DNA of 64,000 nucleotides, taken from assembly GCF_004366355.1 (NCBI RefSeq), contig NZ_SODV01000002.1:722768-786767 (forward strand), given 5' to 3'. This DNA is from Dinghuibacter silviterrae (GTDB taxonomy: Bacteria > Bacteroidota > Bacteroidia > Chitinophagales > Chitinophagaceae). The notes under the pieces are model-generated. The model saw only the letters and a list, made by a program, of their open reading frames with translations, did not search any database and was not told the DNA's origin. Positions 16,564-24,884 of this stretch are shown here, one piece after another. Position 1 is the stretch's first letter. Every line of letters starts with the position of its first letter. The position numbers and the translations under genes are program-made.

Positions 16564-17796
16564 ATGTTCCGCCAAATCTTACGTCAATACCAAAACGCCT
16601 ACAGCGGCCTCTCGCGTCCCATCTGGATCCAGGCCACGATCATGCTCATCAACCGGAGCGGGACGATGGTCATCCCTTTTCTGACCGTCTACCTGACGAG
16701 CGCCCTTCACTTTACCATCCCCCAGGCCGGGATCGTCCTCTCCGTTTTTGGAGCGGGTGCCATCTTGGGTGTCTATCTGGGCGGAAAGCTTACCGATTCG
16801 ATCGGCTTTTTCCCCGTCCAGTTCTGGAGCCTTTTTTCCAACGGGCTTTTGTTCCTGGGGCTTTGTTACCTCCGCGGTTTCTGGACGATTTGCGGGTGCG
16901 TGTTCCTGCTGGCGACGATCGGCGAGTCCTTTAGGCCCGCCAATGCCGCGGCCACCGCTTATTACAGCAAGGCCGACAACCGGACCCGTTCTTACTCGCT
17001 CAACAGGCTCGCGGTCAACCTGGGTTTTGCCGTCGGTCCCGCCGTGGGCGGTCTGCTCGCGGGAATCAGCTATACCTGGCTGTTTTGGACCGACGGGTTG
17101 ACCTGTATCGCGGCGGCCCTGGCGCTCCGCTGGTCACTAAAACCCGCGGAAGGTAAAGGGCCAACAAAAGAAAAAGCCACGGATGGCCCCGTGCAGTCCC
17201 CCTACAGGGACAAGACGTTTGTCCGTTTCGTATTTTACGTCTGGGTCTTTGCGCTCTCTTTTTTCCAACTTTTTTCCGTCATTCCGTTATACTACCAGCG
17301 CAACCTTCACCTCACGAGCAGCCAGATCGGCCTGGTGTTGTCGATGAACGGCCTGATCATCGCCCTTGTCGAGATGGTCCTGGTCTACCGCCTCGAAAAC
17401 CGCCGGCCTGACACTGTATACATTGGCTATGGCGCCCTGCTCAACGCCTCGGCCTTTGTCGTTTTAGGCGTGTGCGGCCCCTACGGCTGGGTGGCCGTGG
17501 CCTCCATGCTCCTGTTTACGGTCGGGGAAATGATGTCGATGCCCTTTATGAATGCTTACTGGATCAGCCGCTCCACCCCCCAAAGCCGCGGACAATACGC
17601 CGCGTTTTACGGGATGGCTTTTTCCGCCGCCCAGGTCGTCGGCCCCTCGCTGGGCGCGCAAATCGCCGGTCTCTGGGGGTTCCAGTGGTTGTGGGGGATA
17701 CTCGTGGGGGTGGGGATACTCAACTTCTGGGGCTTCCGGCGCTTGGGCTGGCGGCCGCAAAAGGCGGCGCCGGACCGCGCCGCCGCCGCGCGCTAG
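16564..17796 (+). CDS. MFS transporter
   Basis: A 410-residue major facilitator protein with about 12 membrane segments. The typical loop 2-3 motif is present as GGKLTDSIGFFPVQ (about residues 73-86), and the N-terminal half ends with a charged central loop near residue 200 (KPAEGKGPTKEKATD). It resembles the drug-efflux-like YdeE/MdtH group. The substrate is unknown. Its stop codon overlaps that of the convergent histidine kinase by four bases (CTAG). Confidence 0.88.
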   Translation: MFRQILRQYQNAYSGLSRPIWIQATIMLINRSGTMVIPFLTVYLTSALHFTIPQAGIVLSVFGAGAILGVYLGGKLTDSIGFFPVQFWSLFSNGLLFLGLCYLRGFWTICGCVFLLATIGESFRPANAAATAYYSKADNRTRSYSLNRLAVNLGFAVGPAVGGLLAGISYTWLFWTDGLTCIAAALALRWSLKPAEGKGPTKEKATDGPVQSPYRDKTFVRFVFYVWVFALSFFQLFSVIPLYYQRNLHLTSSQIGLVLSMNGLIIALVEMVLVYRLENRRPDTVYIGYGALLNASAFVVLGVCGPYGWVAVASMLLFTVGEMMSMPFMNAYWISRSTPQSRGQYAAFYGMAFSAAQVVGPSLGAQIAGLWGFQWLWGILVGVGILNFWGFRRLGWRPQKAAPDRAAAAR

Positions 17797-18950
17797 CGCT
17801 TCAGCACAATGCGGAACGCCGTCCCCTTCCCCGGTTCGCTCCACTTGACATTGAGCGTACCGTGATGGTATTGTTCGATGATCCGGCGCGAAAGCGACAA
17901 CCCCAGCCCCCAGCCGCGTTTTTTGGTGGTGAACCCCGGTTTGAAAACCTTTTGGAGGTTTTTCCCCTGGATGCCTTTGCCGCTGTCGGTGACGTCGACG
18001 GTGACGTAGGTGGGATGGTTGTGGACGTCGATGACGATCAGGCCCTTGCCTTCCATGGCGTCGAGCGCGTTTTTCATGAGGTTTTCCATGACCCAGTCGA
18101 ACAGGGGGCCGGAGAGGTCGATCAGCACGGGCTGGGCGCCGTGGACATTGAGGTGGAACTGGACCTTCCCGCTGGCGCGTTTGCGCATGTATTCGATCAT
18201 CTGCTGGACCTGGGCCAGCAGGTCGCGTTGTTCTAACTTGGGGGCACTCCCGATCTTACTAAAACGGTCGGACACAAGCCGGAGCCGGGCGACGTCCCGC
18301 TCCAGGTCGGGTAGGATAGAAGCGTTGTCGTGTCCTTCTTTGAGCAGCTCTACCCAGGCTTCCAGCGAGGACACCGGGGTGCCGAGCTGGTGGGCGGTTT
18401 CCTTGGCCATGCCCGCCCATACCTGGTTTTGGGTGGATTTGTAGCGGGTATTCATCGCCGTGATGATGACGATGAGGAAAAGCGCGATGATGGTCAGCTG
18501 GACGATGGGGTAGTAGCGGATCTCCTTTTGGAGGAGGGATTCGCCGTAGTACACCTTGTTGTAGATATAGGGCTTTTTACTTTGTTCCCAGATGATGGGG
18601 TCGTGCTGGGTTTTGAACAGCTTCAGTTCCTTTTTCAGAAAGCCTTTGTCCTGGAGGACCCGGGTGCTGTCGAGGTTGCGCCAGTCCACGATCGAGTCCT
18701 GCTCGTCGGTGGCGATGAGGGGGATGTCAATGTTATGGGAGGAAATGCTGCTGGCCAGGTTGAGCGCCTCGCGTTCGTTGGTGGCGGCCAGGACACGGTT
18801 GGCCTCCACCCATTGTTCGACCTTTTGCTTTTCCGCCTCCGCCAGCTTCCGGCTCAGGTAGTCGGAATAGATGATGCTGCCGGTGACGATACCGATGGCA
18901 ATGACGCTAAGGAGGGTTCGCCAGTTGAATAAAGCCCTTATCATGGGCAT
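17793..18950 (-). CDS. Orphan sensor histidine kinase
   Basis: A 385-residue membrane kinase. There are two membrane segments (about residues 12-28 and 148-165) around a periplasmic sensing loop of about 120 residues. The phosphoacceptor box is AKETAHQLGTPVSSLEAW with His187. The ATPase part has NLMKNALDAMEGKG (N box), DSGKGI (G1) and GWGLGLSLSRRI (G2), all intact. No response regulator is adjacent. The ATG at 18950 (or 18944) is used because longer frames would run into the divergent glycosyltransferase; only 34 bases separate the two starts. Confidence 0.9.
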   Translation of the reverse strand: MPMIRALFNWRTLLSVIAIGIVTGSIIYSDYLSRKLAEAEKQKVEQWVEANRVLAATNEREALNLASSISSHNIDIPLIATDEQDSIVDWRNLDSTRVLQDKGFLKKELKLFKTQHDPIIWEQSKKPYIYNKVYYGESLLQKEIRYYPIVQLTIIALFLIVIITAMNTRYKSTQNQVWAGMAKETAHQLGTPVSSLEAWVELLKEGHDNASILPDLERDVARLRLVSDRFSKIGSAPKLEQRDLLAQVQQMIEYMRKRASGKVQFHLNVHGAQPVLIDLSGPLFDWVMENLMKNALDAMEGKGLIVIDVHNHPTYVTVDVTDSGKGIQGKNLQKVFKPGFTTKKRGWGLGLSLSRRIIEQYHHGTLNVKWSEPGKGTAFRIVLKR

Positions 18951-18970
18951 AAAAATAGCGAAGCATCCTG

Positions 18971-18978
18971 TATTTTTG
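18971..18978 (+). promoter_or_regulatory. -7 promoter element of the glycosyltransferase gene
   Basis: TATTTTTG matches TAnnTTTG; six bases (CCCCCC) then the ATG at 18985. Transcription would start at or next to the ATG, so the mRNA should be leaderless or nearly so. Confidence 0.6.
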
Positions 18979-18984
18979 CCCCCC

Positions 18985-20028
18985 ATGTCCACCATCGCAA
19001 TAGTGATCCTCAACTGGAACGGCCGATCGTACCTTGAACAGTTTCTGCCGGGCGTCCTGGCGTCAGCCGGGGCCGCGGTAGAGGTGATCCTGGCGGACAA
19101 CGCCTCCACGGACGATTCCGTCTCCTTCGTAGAAAAAACCTTCCCCACGGTCAAGGTTATCCGCAACAGCACCAACGGCGGCTATGCCCTCGGCTATAAC
19201 GAAGCCCTGGCAAAGGTGTCCGCCGACTACTACGTCCTCCTGAACTCGGACGTGGAAGTGACCCCCGGATGGCTGGAGCCCCTGAAAGCACTGATGGACG
19301 GGGACCCGGGCATCGGCGCCTGCCAACCCAAAATCCTGGCTTACCACGACCGGCAAAGCTTTGAGTATGCCGGGGCGGCGGGGGGCTGGATGGACGTGTT
19401 GGGATACCCCTTTGCGCGGGGGCGCATCTTTGAAACCTGCGAAATCGACCACGGGCAGTACGACAGCGTGGCGCCCATTTCCTGGGCGTCGGGCGCGGCC
19501 CTGTTCATCCGTGCCAGGGTTTTTCACGAAACGGGGGGGCTGGATCCGTATTTTTTTGCCCACCAGGAAGAGATCGACCTATGCTGGAGGCTTCAGGCCG
19601 CGGGGTACCGGTTGTTTGCCTGCCCGGCCTCGGTTGTGTACCATGTAGGCGGAGGGACCCTGCCCAAGGGCAACCGGCGGAAGGTCATGCTCAACTACCG
19701 CAACAACCTGCTCCTGCTCCTGAAGAACATGCCTTACGGCCGTCTTTGCTGGGTTTTCCCGCTGCGCTACCTGTTGGACATCGTGGCGGCTTACCGGGAG
19801 CTCGCCCACGGCAACGTGGTCTACTGGAAGGCCATTCTCCAGGCCCACGCCCAGGTCTGGTGTTGGCTTTTCTCCCGTTCCAAACCCGGCGCCTGGCCCC
19901 CAAAAAGGATCATGCCCCCCGACGGGATGTACGCCGGGAGCGTGGTTTGGGAGTACTTTGTCCGGGGGGTCAAAACCTTTGATGAGATTATGGAAAAAGA
20001 CCTATCTTCGCCCAGCAAAAGCCAGTAA
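18985..20028 (+). CDS. Family 2 glycosyltransferase
   Basis: A 347-residue GT2 enzyme of the rhamnosyltransferase-like WbbL type. It starts STIAIVILNWNGRSYLEQFL; NASTDDSV and LLNSDVEV hold the nucleotide-sugar and DxD-type residues; HQEEIDLCWRLQAAGYRLFA carries the ED acceptor-side motif. The C-terminal region has hydrophobic stretches suggesting membrane association. It transfers a sugar to a cell-surface glycan or lipid carrier; neither is known. The ATG at 18985 gives the canonical N-terminus. A small membrane protein follows four bases after the stop. Confidence 0.92.
   Translation: MSTIAIVILNWNGRSYLEQFLPGVLASAGAAVEVILADNASTDDSVSFVEKTFPTVKVIRNSTNGGYALGYNEALAKVSADYYVLLNSDVEVTPGWLEPLKALMDGDPGIGACQPKILAYHDRQSFEYAGAAGGWMDVLGYPFARGRIFETCEIDHGQYDSVAPISWASGAALFIRARVFHETGGLDPYFFAHQEEIDLCWRLQAAGYRLFACPASVVYHVGGGTLPKGNRRKVMLNYRNNLLLLLKNMPYGRLCWVFPLRYLLDIVAAYRELAHGNVVYWKAILQAHAQVWCWLFSRSKPGAWPPKRIMPPDGMYAGSVVWEYFVRGVKTFDEIMEKDLSSPSKSQ
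20003..20010 (+). promoter_or_regulatory. Possible -7 element inside the glycosyltransferase 3' end
   Basis: TATCTTCG, one mismatch from TAnnTTTG, lies 22 bases before the ATG of the small membrane protein. The same variant TATCTTCG occurs just upstream of the gene starting at 31360. Confidence 0.35.
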
Positions 20029-20032
20029 AAAT

Positions 20033-20248
20033 ATGTCACAGGAACACGTTACTGAAGTTATCGAAACCAAGCAGAAAGACTTCGCCTACAGTTGGGTAAG
20101 CTCTTCCCGCTTTTTGTTCTATGTCCAGGTCGCCCTTATCCTCGCCCTTGTCCTTGGCGGCAGTTATGCGTTGTATACCCACGCTTATGCCGGTAAGCCG
20201 GAAGTAGAAATCCCGGGCAACACCCTGTACAATCCTGTATACAAATAA
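20033..20248 (+). CDS. Small single-span membrane protein
   Basis: A 71-residue protein beginning SQEHVTEVIETKQKDFAY. One hydrophobic helix (about residues 27-47, FLFYVQVALILALVLGGSYAL) is followed by a short outside tail ending IPGNTLYNPVYK. I do not recognise a family. It starts four bases after the glycosyltransferase stop and is followed 27 bases later by a strong terminator, so it is the last gene of that transcript. The tail could contact a glycan-assembly partner, but this is only a guess. Confidence 0.65.
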   Translation: MSQEHVTEVIETKQKDFAYSWVSSSRFLFYVQVALILALVLGGSYALYTHAYAGKPEVEIPGNTLYNPVYK

Positions 20249-20275
20249 GCAACATCGTGCACATCGATACAATAG

Positions 20276-20306
20276 GCCCGGAGTGAACCTCCGGGCTTTT
20301 ATTTTT
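20276..20306 (+). terminator. Rho-independent terminator
   Basis: GCCCGGAG (20276-20283) pairs perfectly with CTCCGGGC (20289-20296) around a five-base loop and is followed by TTTTATTTTTT. Confidence 0.92.
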
Positions 20307-20351
20307 TCACAAAAGGGTAAAAAACTATTAGTTGAGAGCGGGGCCCTCCGC

Positions 20352-20359
20352 TAGATTTG
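20352..20359 (+). promoter_or_regulatory. -7 promoter element of the symporter gene
   Basis: TAGATTTG matches TAnnTTTG. A TTG at 20332-20334 is a possible -33 element (17-base spacing). The ATG at 20380 is 20 bases downstream. Confidence 0.6.
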
Positions 20360-20379
20360 ACAAAGAATTGCCTGCTTAT

Positions 20380-22206
20380 ATGAGATTGCAACTGGTGGAC
20401 GTTCTGATCATCCTGGTGTACCTGACTGCGGTTATCCTTCTTGGTCTGATCCTAAGAAAAAGAGCGCGGACGAGCAAAACAGCGTATATGCTGGCCGGGA
20501 AAAAGCTCCCCTGGTATATGCTGGGCATGTCCAATGCCTCTGACATGTTCGATATTTCCGGGACCATGTGGATGGTGACCCTTTCCTTCGTGTACGGGCT
20601 CAAAAGCATCTGGATCCCTTGGTTATGGCCCGTTTTTAATCAGATATTCCTTATGATGTATTTGTCGGTCTGGCTGCGCCGTTCGGGAGTAACGACGGGC
20701 GCGGAATGGATCGGTACGCGGTTCGGCATGGGAAGGGGTGTTCGCTCTTCCCATACGATCGTGGTGGTGTTTGCGTTGCTGAGCTGTCTTGGGTTTATGG
20801 CTTATGGTTTTGTCGGTTTGGGGAAATTTGTCGAGATCTTTATCCCCTTCAAGGTCATCGCGCCTTACGTGCCTTTCCGTGTGCCACCGGCGTATGTGCC
20901 GCACTTTTACGGTATCGTCTTTACTTCTTTTGCTGTCTTTTACGCCATCCTCGGGGGGATGACCAGCATCGTCATCGGAGACGTCCTCAAATACGTCATC
21001 ATGGGGGTGGCCGCGATCGTTATCGCGGTCATCGCGATGAAGAACCTGGCGGGTCATGTCCTGAACGTGCCCGAGGGCTGGTTCAACCCCTTTTTCCATA
21101 CACACCTTGACGACCTCGACTGGACGGGGAAAATTGCCGAGGTCAACGCCAAGATCAAAAGCGACGGGTACTCCCTGTTTGGGATTTTCTTTTCCCTCAT
21201 GTTGTTTAAGGGCATACTCGCCAGCCTGGCGGGGCCGGCACCCAATTACGATATGCAAAAGATTTTGTCCACCCGGTCTCCGAAGGACGCCGCCAAAATG
21301 AGCGGCCTCGTTTCCGTGTTGCTGTTGCCGATCCGGTATGCCATGATCATCGGCTTTGTGGTCCTGGCCTTGTTGCACTACAACCAACTGGACCTTCATT
21401 CGGCTGCGGGCATCGACTTCGAGAAGATCCTCCCCTCCGCCATCATGAACTTCGTACCGGTGGGTCTTATGGGGTTGCTGCTGGCCGGGCTCCTGGCGGC
21501 GTTCATGGGTACTTTTGCCGGAACCCTCAACGCGGCCCAGGCCTATATCGTCAACGACATCTACCTGAAATACGTGGAGCCGGACGCCAGCAACAAAACC
21601 ATCAGCCGGATGAACTACGCCAGCGGGCTGGTCGTTGCGCTGACGGGCATCATCCTGGGGCTTTTTGTACAAGACGTCAACAGCATCCTCCAATGGATCG
21701 TGTCGGCCCTGTATGGGGGCTATGTCGCGGCCAACGTCCTGAAGTGGCACTGGTGGCGGTTCAACGCCAGCGGCTTCTTTTGGGGTATGCTGGCGGGCAT
21801 CATCCCCGCGTTGATCCTGCCGTATATTTTCCCGGATACGGTCAGCCTGTATTATTTTCCCCTCCTTTTCCTCCTTTCCTTAGGCGGCTGTATTGCCGGG
21901 ACGCTCCTGACCCCGCCCACGGAAACCGAAACCCTCAAGACATTCTACAAGACCGTCAGGCCGTGGGGTATATGGGGTCCCATCCACCAGCTGGTCGTGG
22001 CGGAGGACCCGGACTTCAAAGCCAACAAGCGCTTTGGCATGGACATGTTCAACGTGGCACTCGGGATTGTCGGACAGTTGTGTCTGACGATCCTGCCGAT
22101 GTACATTGTGCTGATGATGAAGGGACCGCTCGCGATTACCGTCGGCATATTGATCGTGATCGCGCTTATCCTGAAGAAAACCTGGTACGACAAGCTCGAA
22201 GACTAA
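20380..22206 (+). CDS. Sodium:solute symporter (SSS family)
   Basis: A 608-residue inner-membrane carrier with about 13-14 hydrophobic helices. Family features include KTAYMLAGKKLPWYMLGMSN (about residues 30-49), GAEWIGTRFGMGRG and AFMGTFAGTLNAAQAYIVND (about 381-400), the last carrying the conserved sodium-site serine/threonine region. SSS carriers import sugars, amino acids or organic anions with Na+. The nearby AraC regulator and AGE-family epimerase suggest a sugar or disaccharide. An in-frame TTG 48 bases upstream precedes the promoter element, so the ATG at 20380 is preferred. The stop overlaps the convergent regulator by four bases. Confidence 0.9.
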   Translation: MRLQLVDVLIILVYLTAVILLGLILRKRARTSKTAYMLAGKKLPWYMLGMSNASDMFDISGTMWMVTLSFVYGLKSIWIPWLWPVFNQIFLMMYLSVWLRRSGVTTGAEWIGTRFGMGRGVRSSHTIVVVFALLSCLGFMAYGFVGLGKFVEIFIPFKVIAPYVPFRVPPAYVPHFYGIVFTSFAVFYAILGGMTSIVIGDVLKYVIMGVAAIVIAVIAMKNLAGHVLNVPEGWFNPFFHTHLDDLDWTGKIAEVNAKIKSDGYSLFGIFFSLMLFKGILASLAGPAPNYDMQKILSTRSPKDAAKMSGLVSVLLLPIRYAMIIGFVVLALLHYNQLDLHSAAGIDFEKILPSAIMNFVPVGLMGLLLAGLLAAFMGTFAGTLNAAQAYIVNDIYLKYVEPDASNKTISRMNYASGLVVALTGIILGLFVQDVNSILQWIVSALYGGYVAANVLKWHWWRFNASGFFWGMLAGIIPALILPYIFPDTVSLYYFPLLFLLSLGGCIAGTLLTPPTETETLKTFYKTVRPWGIWGPIHQLVVAEDPDFKANKRFGMDMFNVALGIVGQLCLTILPMYIVLMMKGPLAITVGILIVIALILKKTWYDKLED

Positions 22207-23078
22207 ATGAATATCCGGCTCCCGGAGAAATTCTCCCGAAACTCCTTCGGTGTGCAAGACTTCTTTTTCTTGAAGATCCTATTGAAGTTGGAGATATTGT
22301 TAAATCCGCAGTCATAAGCGATCTCCGCAATACTGTGGGTACTCTCGATGAGCATCCGCGACGCATTCCCCAGGCGGATTTCGTTGAGGCTGTTGATAAA
22401 TGTACTCCCTGTACGCTTTTTGACAAAACGGCTGAAGGAGGCTTCCGGCATATTGGCGATCTTGGCCACATCCGCCAGCGTGATGGGTTTGCTGTAGTTG
22501 TCGTTCATGTACTGGAAGACCTTTTCGATCCGCCGGCTGTTGAAGTGAAGGGTGCCGCTGTTGAAAGAGGCGTCCGAAAGCGTGCGTATGTTCCGGGAAG
22601 TAGACAGGTCGTGGAGGATGGAAAAAAGCTCCAGCACAGAATCGAACCCCGCCTTCCGGTTTAACCCCAGGATGCGGTCTTTGAGCCGTTCGATGGTGTC
22701 GCGGGCAAAAAGTACGCCCCTTTGTCCGTGTTCGAGCATGGTCCGGATAAAGCTGAGCTGGTTCTTCCGGAGGAAACGGTCGTCCAACAGGTCCTTGTGA
22801 AACTGGATGGTGACTTCGGTGATTTCTTTGCCTTCGCTTTGGTGGGTGAACCAGGCGTGGGAGAGGTTGGGGCCCACCAGAACCAGTTCCAGGTCGTCTA
22901 TGACCTCAATATGATCTCCGACAATCCTTTTGGCGCCCTTTGCGTTGAGAATCAGGTTAAGCTCGTATTCTTCGTGGTAGTGCAAGGGAAAATCAAAACG
23001 TGTCTTCACCCTGGAAAAAATCATAAAGCAATCGTTCTGGGTCAGGGGGGTGATTTCCCTGATGATGTTCGCATTCAT
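22203..23078 (-). CDS. AraC-family transcriptional regulator
   Basis: A 291-residue regulator. The N-terminal cupin sensing domain includes FDFPLHYHEEYELNLIL and LELVLVGPNLSHAWF. The C-terminal DNA-binding domain has ITLADVAKIANMPEASFSRF and HSIAEIAYDCGFNNISNFNR ending in FKKKKSCTPKEFRENF. It is a close paralogue of the regulator at 47911-48795, with the same HYHEE and LVLVGPN motifs. It is divergent from the AGE epimerase and convergent with the symporter, and the shared 210-base promoter region holds repeated TTGGAC half-sites. It probably activates the transporter/epimerase unit in response to a sugar. Confidence 0.92.
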   Translation of the reverse strand: MNANIIREITPLTQNDCFMIFSRVKTRFDFPLHYHEEYELNLILNAKGAKRIVGDHIEVIDDLELVLVGPNLSHAWFTHQSEGKEITEVTIQFHKDLLDDRFLRKNQLSFIRTMLEHGQRGVLFARDTIERLKDRILGLNRKAGFDSVLELFSILHDLSTSRNIRTLSDASFNSGTLHFNSRRIEKVFQYMNDNYSKPITLADVAKIANMPEASFSRFVKKRTGSTFINSLNEIRLGNASRMLIESTHSIAEIAYDCGFNNISNFNRIFKKKKSCTPKEFRENFSGSRIFI

Positions 23079-23156
23079 GCATTTAAATTACGGACTTCCA
23101 GGCATTTTCCCAAGGGGAAGTGTCAAATTTGGGTTGAAAATAGTTAAAAAAGTACT

Positions 23157-23193
23157 ATTGGACTACTCCTCCGAAGTCCAAATCCATTGGACC
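23157..23193. promoter_or_regulatory. Repeated TTGGAC half-sites, candidate AraC-type operator
   Basis: TTGGAC occurs at 23158-23163 and 23187-23192 as direct repeats 29 bp apart, and inverted as GTCCAA at 23176-23181; TTGGACT...AGTCCAA forms an inverted repeat with a ten-base spacer. The cluster is about 60 bp upstream of the epimerase -33 region, a usual place for an activator, and between the two divergent genes. Confidence 0.55.
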
Positions 23194-23276
23194 TTCTAAA
23201 AGTGTTCTTCTGACAATTATTAGTATGGTCGCTATAAAGTGTTAAAATAGTATTGGTCAGAATGGGTATAGGTACT

Positions 23277-23284
23277 TAGTTTTG
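23277..23284 (+). promoter_or_regulatory. -7 promoter element of the epimerase gene
   Basis: TAGTTTTG matches TAnnTTTG, with TTGG at 23253-23256 as a plausible -33 element about 20 bases upstream. The ATG at 23289 follows after four bases, so the transcript should be leaderless. Confidence 0.6.
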
Positions 23285-23288
23285 GGTA

Positions 23289-24473
23289 ATGACCAATATC
23301 CTCGATTTTTCAAAGGCGCTGATGAACATCCTGGACTTCTGGATGGACCATACGATCGACCCGGCCGGCGGTTTTTACGGGCAAATACATGCCAACAATG
23401 AGGTGGAGCCGGGGGCCCCCAAGGGGTCTGTGTTGAACGCACGCATTCTCTGGACTTTTGCCGCGGCATATAAGCAGGACCCCCAAACCGCCTACCTTCA
23501 AACCGCCACCCGGGCTTTTGACTACATACGGGCGCACTTCATCGACCGCGAATACGGCGGTGTCTACTGGACGGTGGATGCGAAAGGAAAACCCCTTGAT
23601 ACCAAAAAACAGGTCTACGCCTTAGCCTTTACGATATACGGTCTGACGGAATACGCGGCCGCCACGGGTTCAAAAGAAGCGCTGGACGAGGCGATCCGTT
23701 TGTACCGGGATATAGAGACGCACAGTTTCGATCCGACCAGGGGCGGCTACCTGGAGGCCTTTGCCCGAGACTGGTCGGCGTTGGGTGATATGCGGCTCAG
23801 CGCCAAGGACGCCAACGAAAAAAAGACGATGAATACCCACCTCCACATCCTGGAAGCGTACACGAACCTGTATAGGGTGTGGAAGGACGACGGGCTCCGG
23901 GTACAGACCGGCCGCCTGATCACGGACTTTCTTCACTACATGATCAACCCGCGCACCCATCACCTGGTGCTTTTTCTGGACGAGGACTGGACACCGCGGT
24001 CGGATACCATTTCCTTCGGGCACGACATCGAAGCCTCCTGGTTGTTGCTGGAAGCGGCGGAGGTGATCGGGAGCAACGATGCCTTTTTGCGAAGGGCCGC
24101 CCTGGACATGGTAGACGCCGCCTGCAAAGGCCTGGCCCCCGACGGTGCGCTCTATTACGAATATGAACCCTCCCGCGGGCATTGGCGCAAGGAAAAACAC
24201 TGGTGGGTCCAGGCGGAAGCCATGGCCGGTCTTGTCCATGCGTGGCAGATCAGCGGTGACGCCGTCTACCTGGAGCGCTTCGAACGCGTCTGGAATTTTA
24301 TCGATCGCCGCATCATCGATCACGAGGGTGGAGAATGGGTGTGGGGGCTGCACGAGGACAATAGCCTGATGCAGGGAGAAGACAAAGCAGGCCTTTGGAA
24401 ATGCCCCTACCACAACAGCCGTGCCCTGCTGGAGGTGAGCCGCCGACTAGATTGTTTCAAGGTGACTAAATAA
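23289..24473 (+). CDS. AGE-family epimerase (cellobiose 2-epimerase-like)
   Basis: A 394-residue (alpha/alpha)6-barrel protein of the N-acylglucosamine 2-epimerase/cellobiose 2-epimerase family. Typical segments are IDPAGGFYGQIHANNEV, GSVLNARILWTFAAAYK, FGHDIEASWLLLEAAEV, KEKHWWVQAEAMAGLVHAW and a late GEWVWGLHED. Length and the Trp-rich active-site pattern favour a disaccharide 2-epimerase, which converts mannosyl-glucose or cellobiose between glucose- and mannose-reducing ends in mannan breakdown. It is cytoplasmic (no signal peptide). Next to a divergent AraC regulator and near a sodium symporter, it probably processes an imported disaccharide. N-acylglucosamine epimerase activity is the alternative. 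Confidence 0.87.
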   Translation: MTNILDFSKALMNILDFWMDHTIDPAGGFYGQIHANNEVEPGAPKGSVLNARILWTFAAAYKQDPQTAYLQTATRAFDYIRAHFIDREYGGVYWTVDAKGKPLDTKKQVYALAFTIYGLTEYAAATGSKEALDEAIRLYRDIETHSFDPTRGGYLEAFARDWSALGDMRLSAKDANEKKTMNTHLHILEAYTNLYRVWKDDGLRVQTGRLITDFLHYMINPRTHHLVLFLDEDWTPRSDTISFGHDIEASWLLLEAAEVIGSNDAFLRRAALDMVDAACKGLAPDGALYYEYEPSRGHWRKEKHWWVQAEAMAGLVHAWQISGDAVYLERFERVWNFIDRRIIDHEGGEWVWGLHEDNSLMQGEDKAGLWKCPYHNSRALLEVSRRLDCFKVTK

Positions 24474-24595
24474 GTTTTTGCCCCATGTGAAATCCCCTGA
24501 TAGCCACTTTTTTGAGCGAAAACTAAATTTTTTGAACTATTTTCCGTATGTGGTTTCCATCGGCCACACAATATATTCTGAAAATGTAGACTTTA

Positions 24596-24883
24596 ATGCT
24601 CAGGCTTGTAAGCCAGCCTTCTATGGATAAAGAACAGAAACTCATACTGCAAAAGAAATTGGGGGCTCGATTGCAACAACTAAGGGAAAGCCAAAAACTA
24701 GCGCTTCGTGAGCTATCCTACCGTTGTAATCTGGACCACAGCAAGATCGGGAAGATCGAAAAGGGTAGAATGAACATCACACTCAACACACTGTTTGAGT
24801 TGTCAGACGCCCTCCAGGTTCATCCCCGCGACTTGTTCGAGTTCGATGTAGAGCCGGTGGTAGCTGTTGCCGTTGCTGAATAA
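24596..24883 (+). CDS. XRE-family helix-turn-helix regulator
   Basis: A 95-residue protein that is mostly one HTH_3 domain: LGARLQQLRESQKLALRELS, CNLDHSKIGKIEKGRMNITL, then LFELSDALQVHPRDLFEF. It binds DNA as a small repressor or activator; no partner is apparent. Either the ATG at 24596 or one nine codons later could start it. Its stop is one base from the stop of the convergent formylglycine-generating enzyme gene. The upstream 120 bases are AT-rich; no exact -7 element was found. Confidence 0.88.
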   Translation: MLRLVSQPSMDKEQKLILQKKLGARLQQLRESQKLALRELSYRCNLDHSKIGKIEKGRMNITLNTLFELSDALQVHPRDLFEFDVEPVVAVAVAE

Positions 24884-24884
24884 G

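Noticed and set aside
14404-16575. A 723-codon open frame on the minus strand opposite the phosphorylase and thioesterase genes
   Set aside because: It mirrors two well-conserved plus-strand genes, has no recognisable domain and is explained by codon bias of GC-rich coding DNA.
17793-19175. A longer histidine kinase starting near 19175
   Set aside because: The extra N-terminal residues lie antisense to the conserved start of the glycosyltransferase and lack any domain; the membrane helix begins after 18950.
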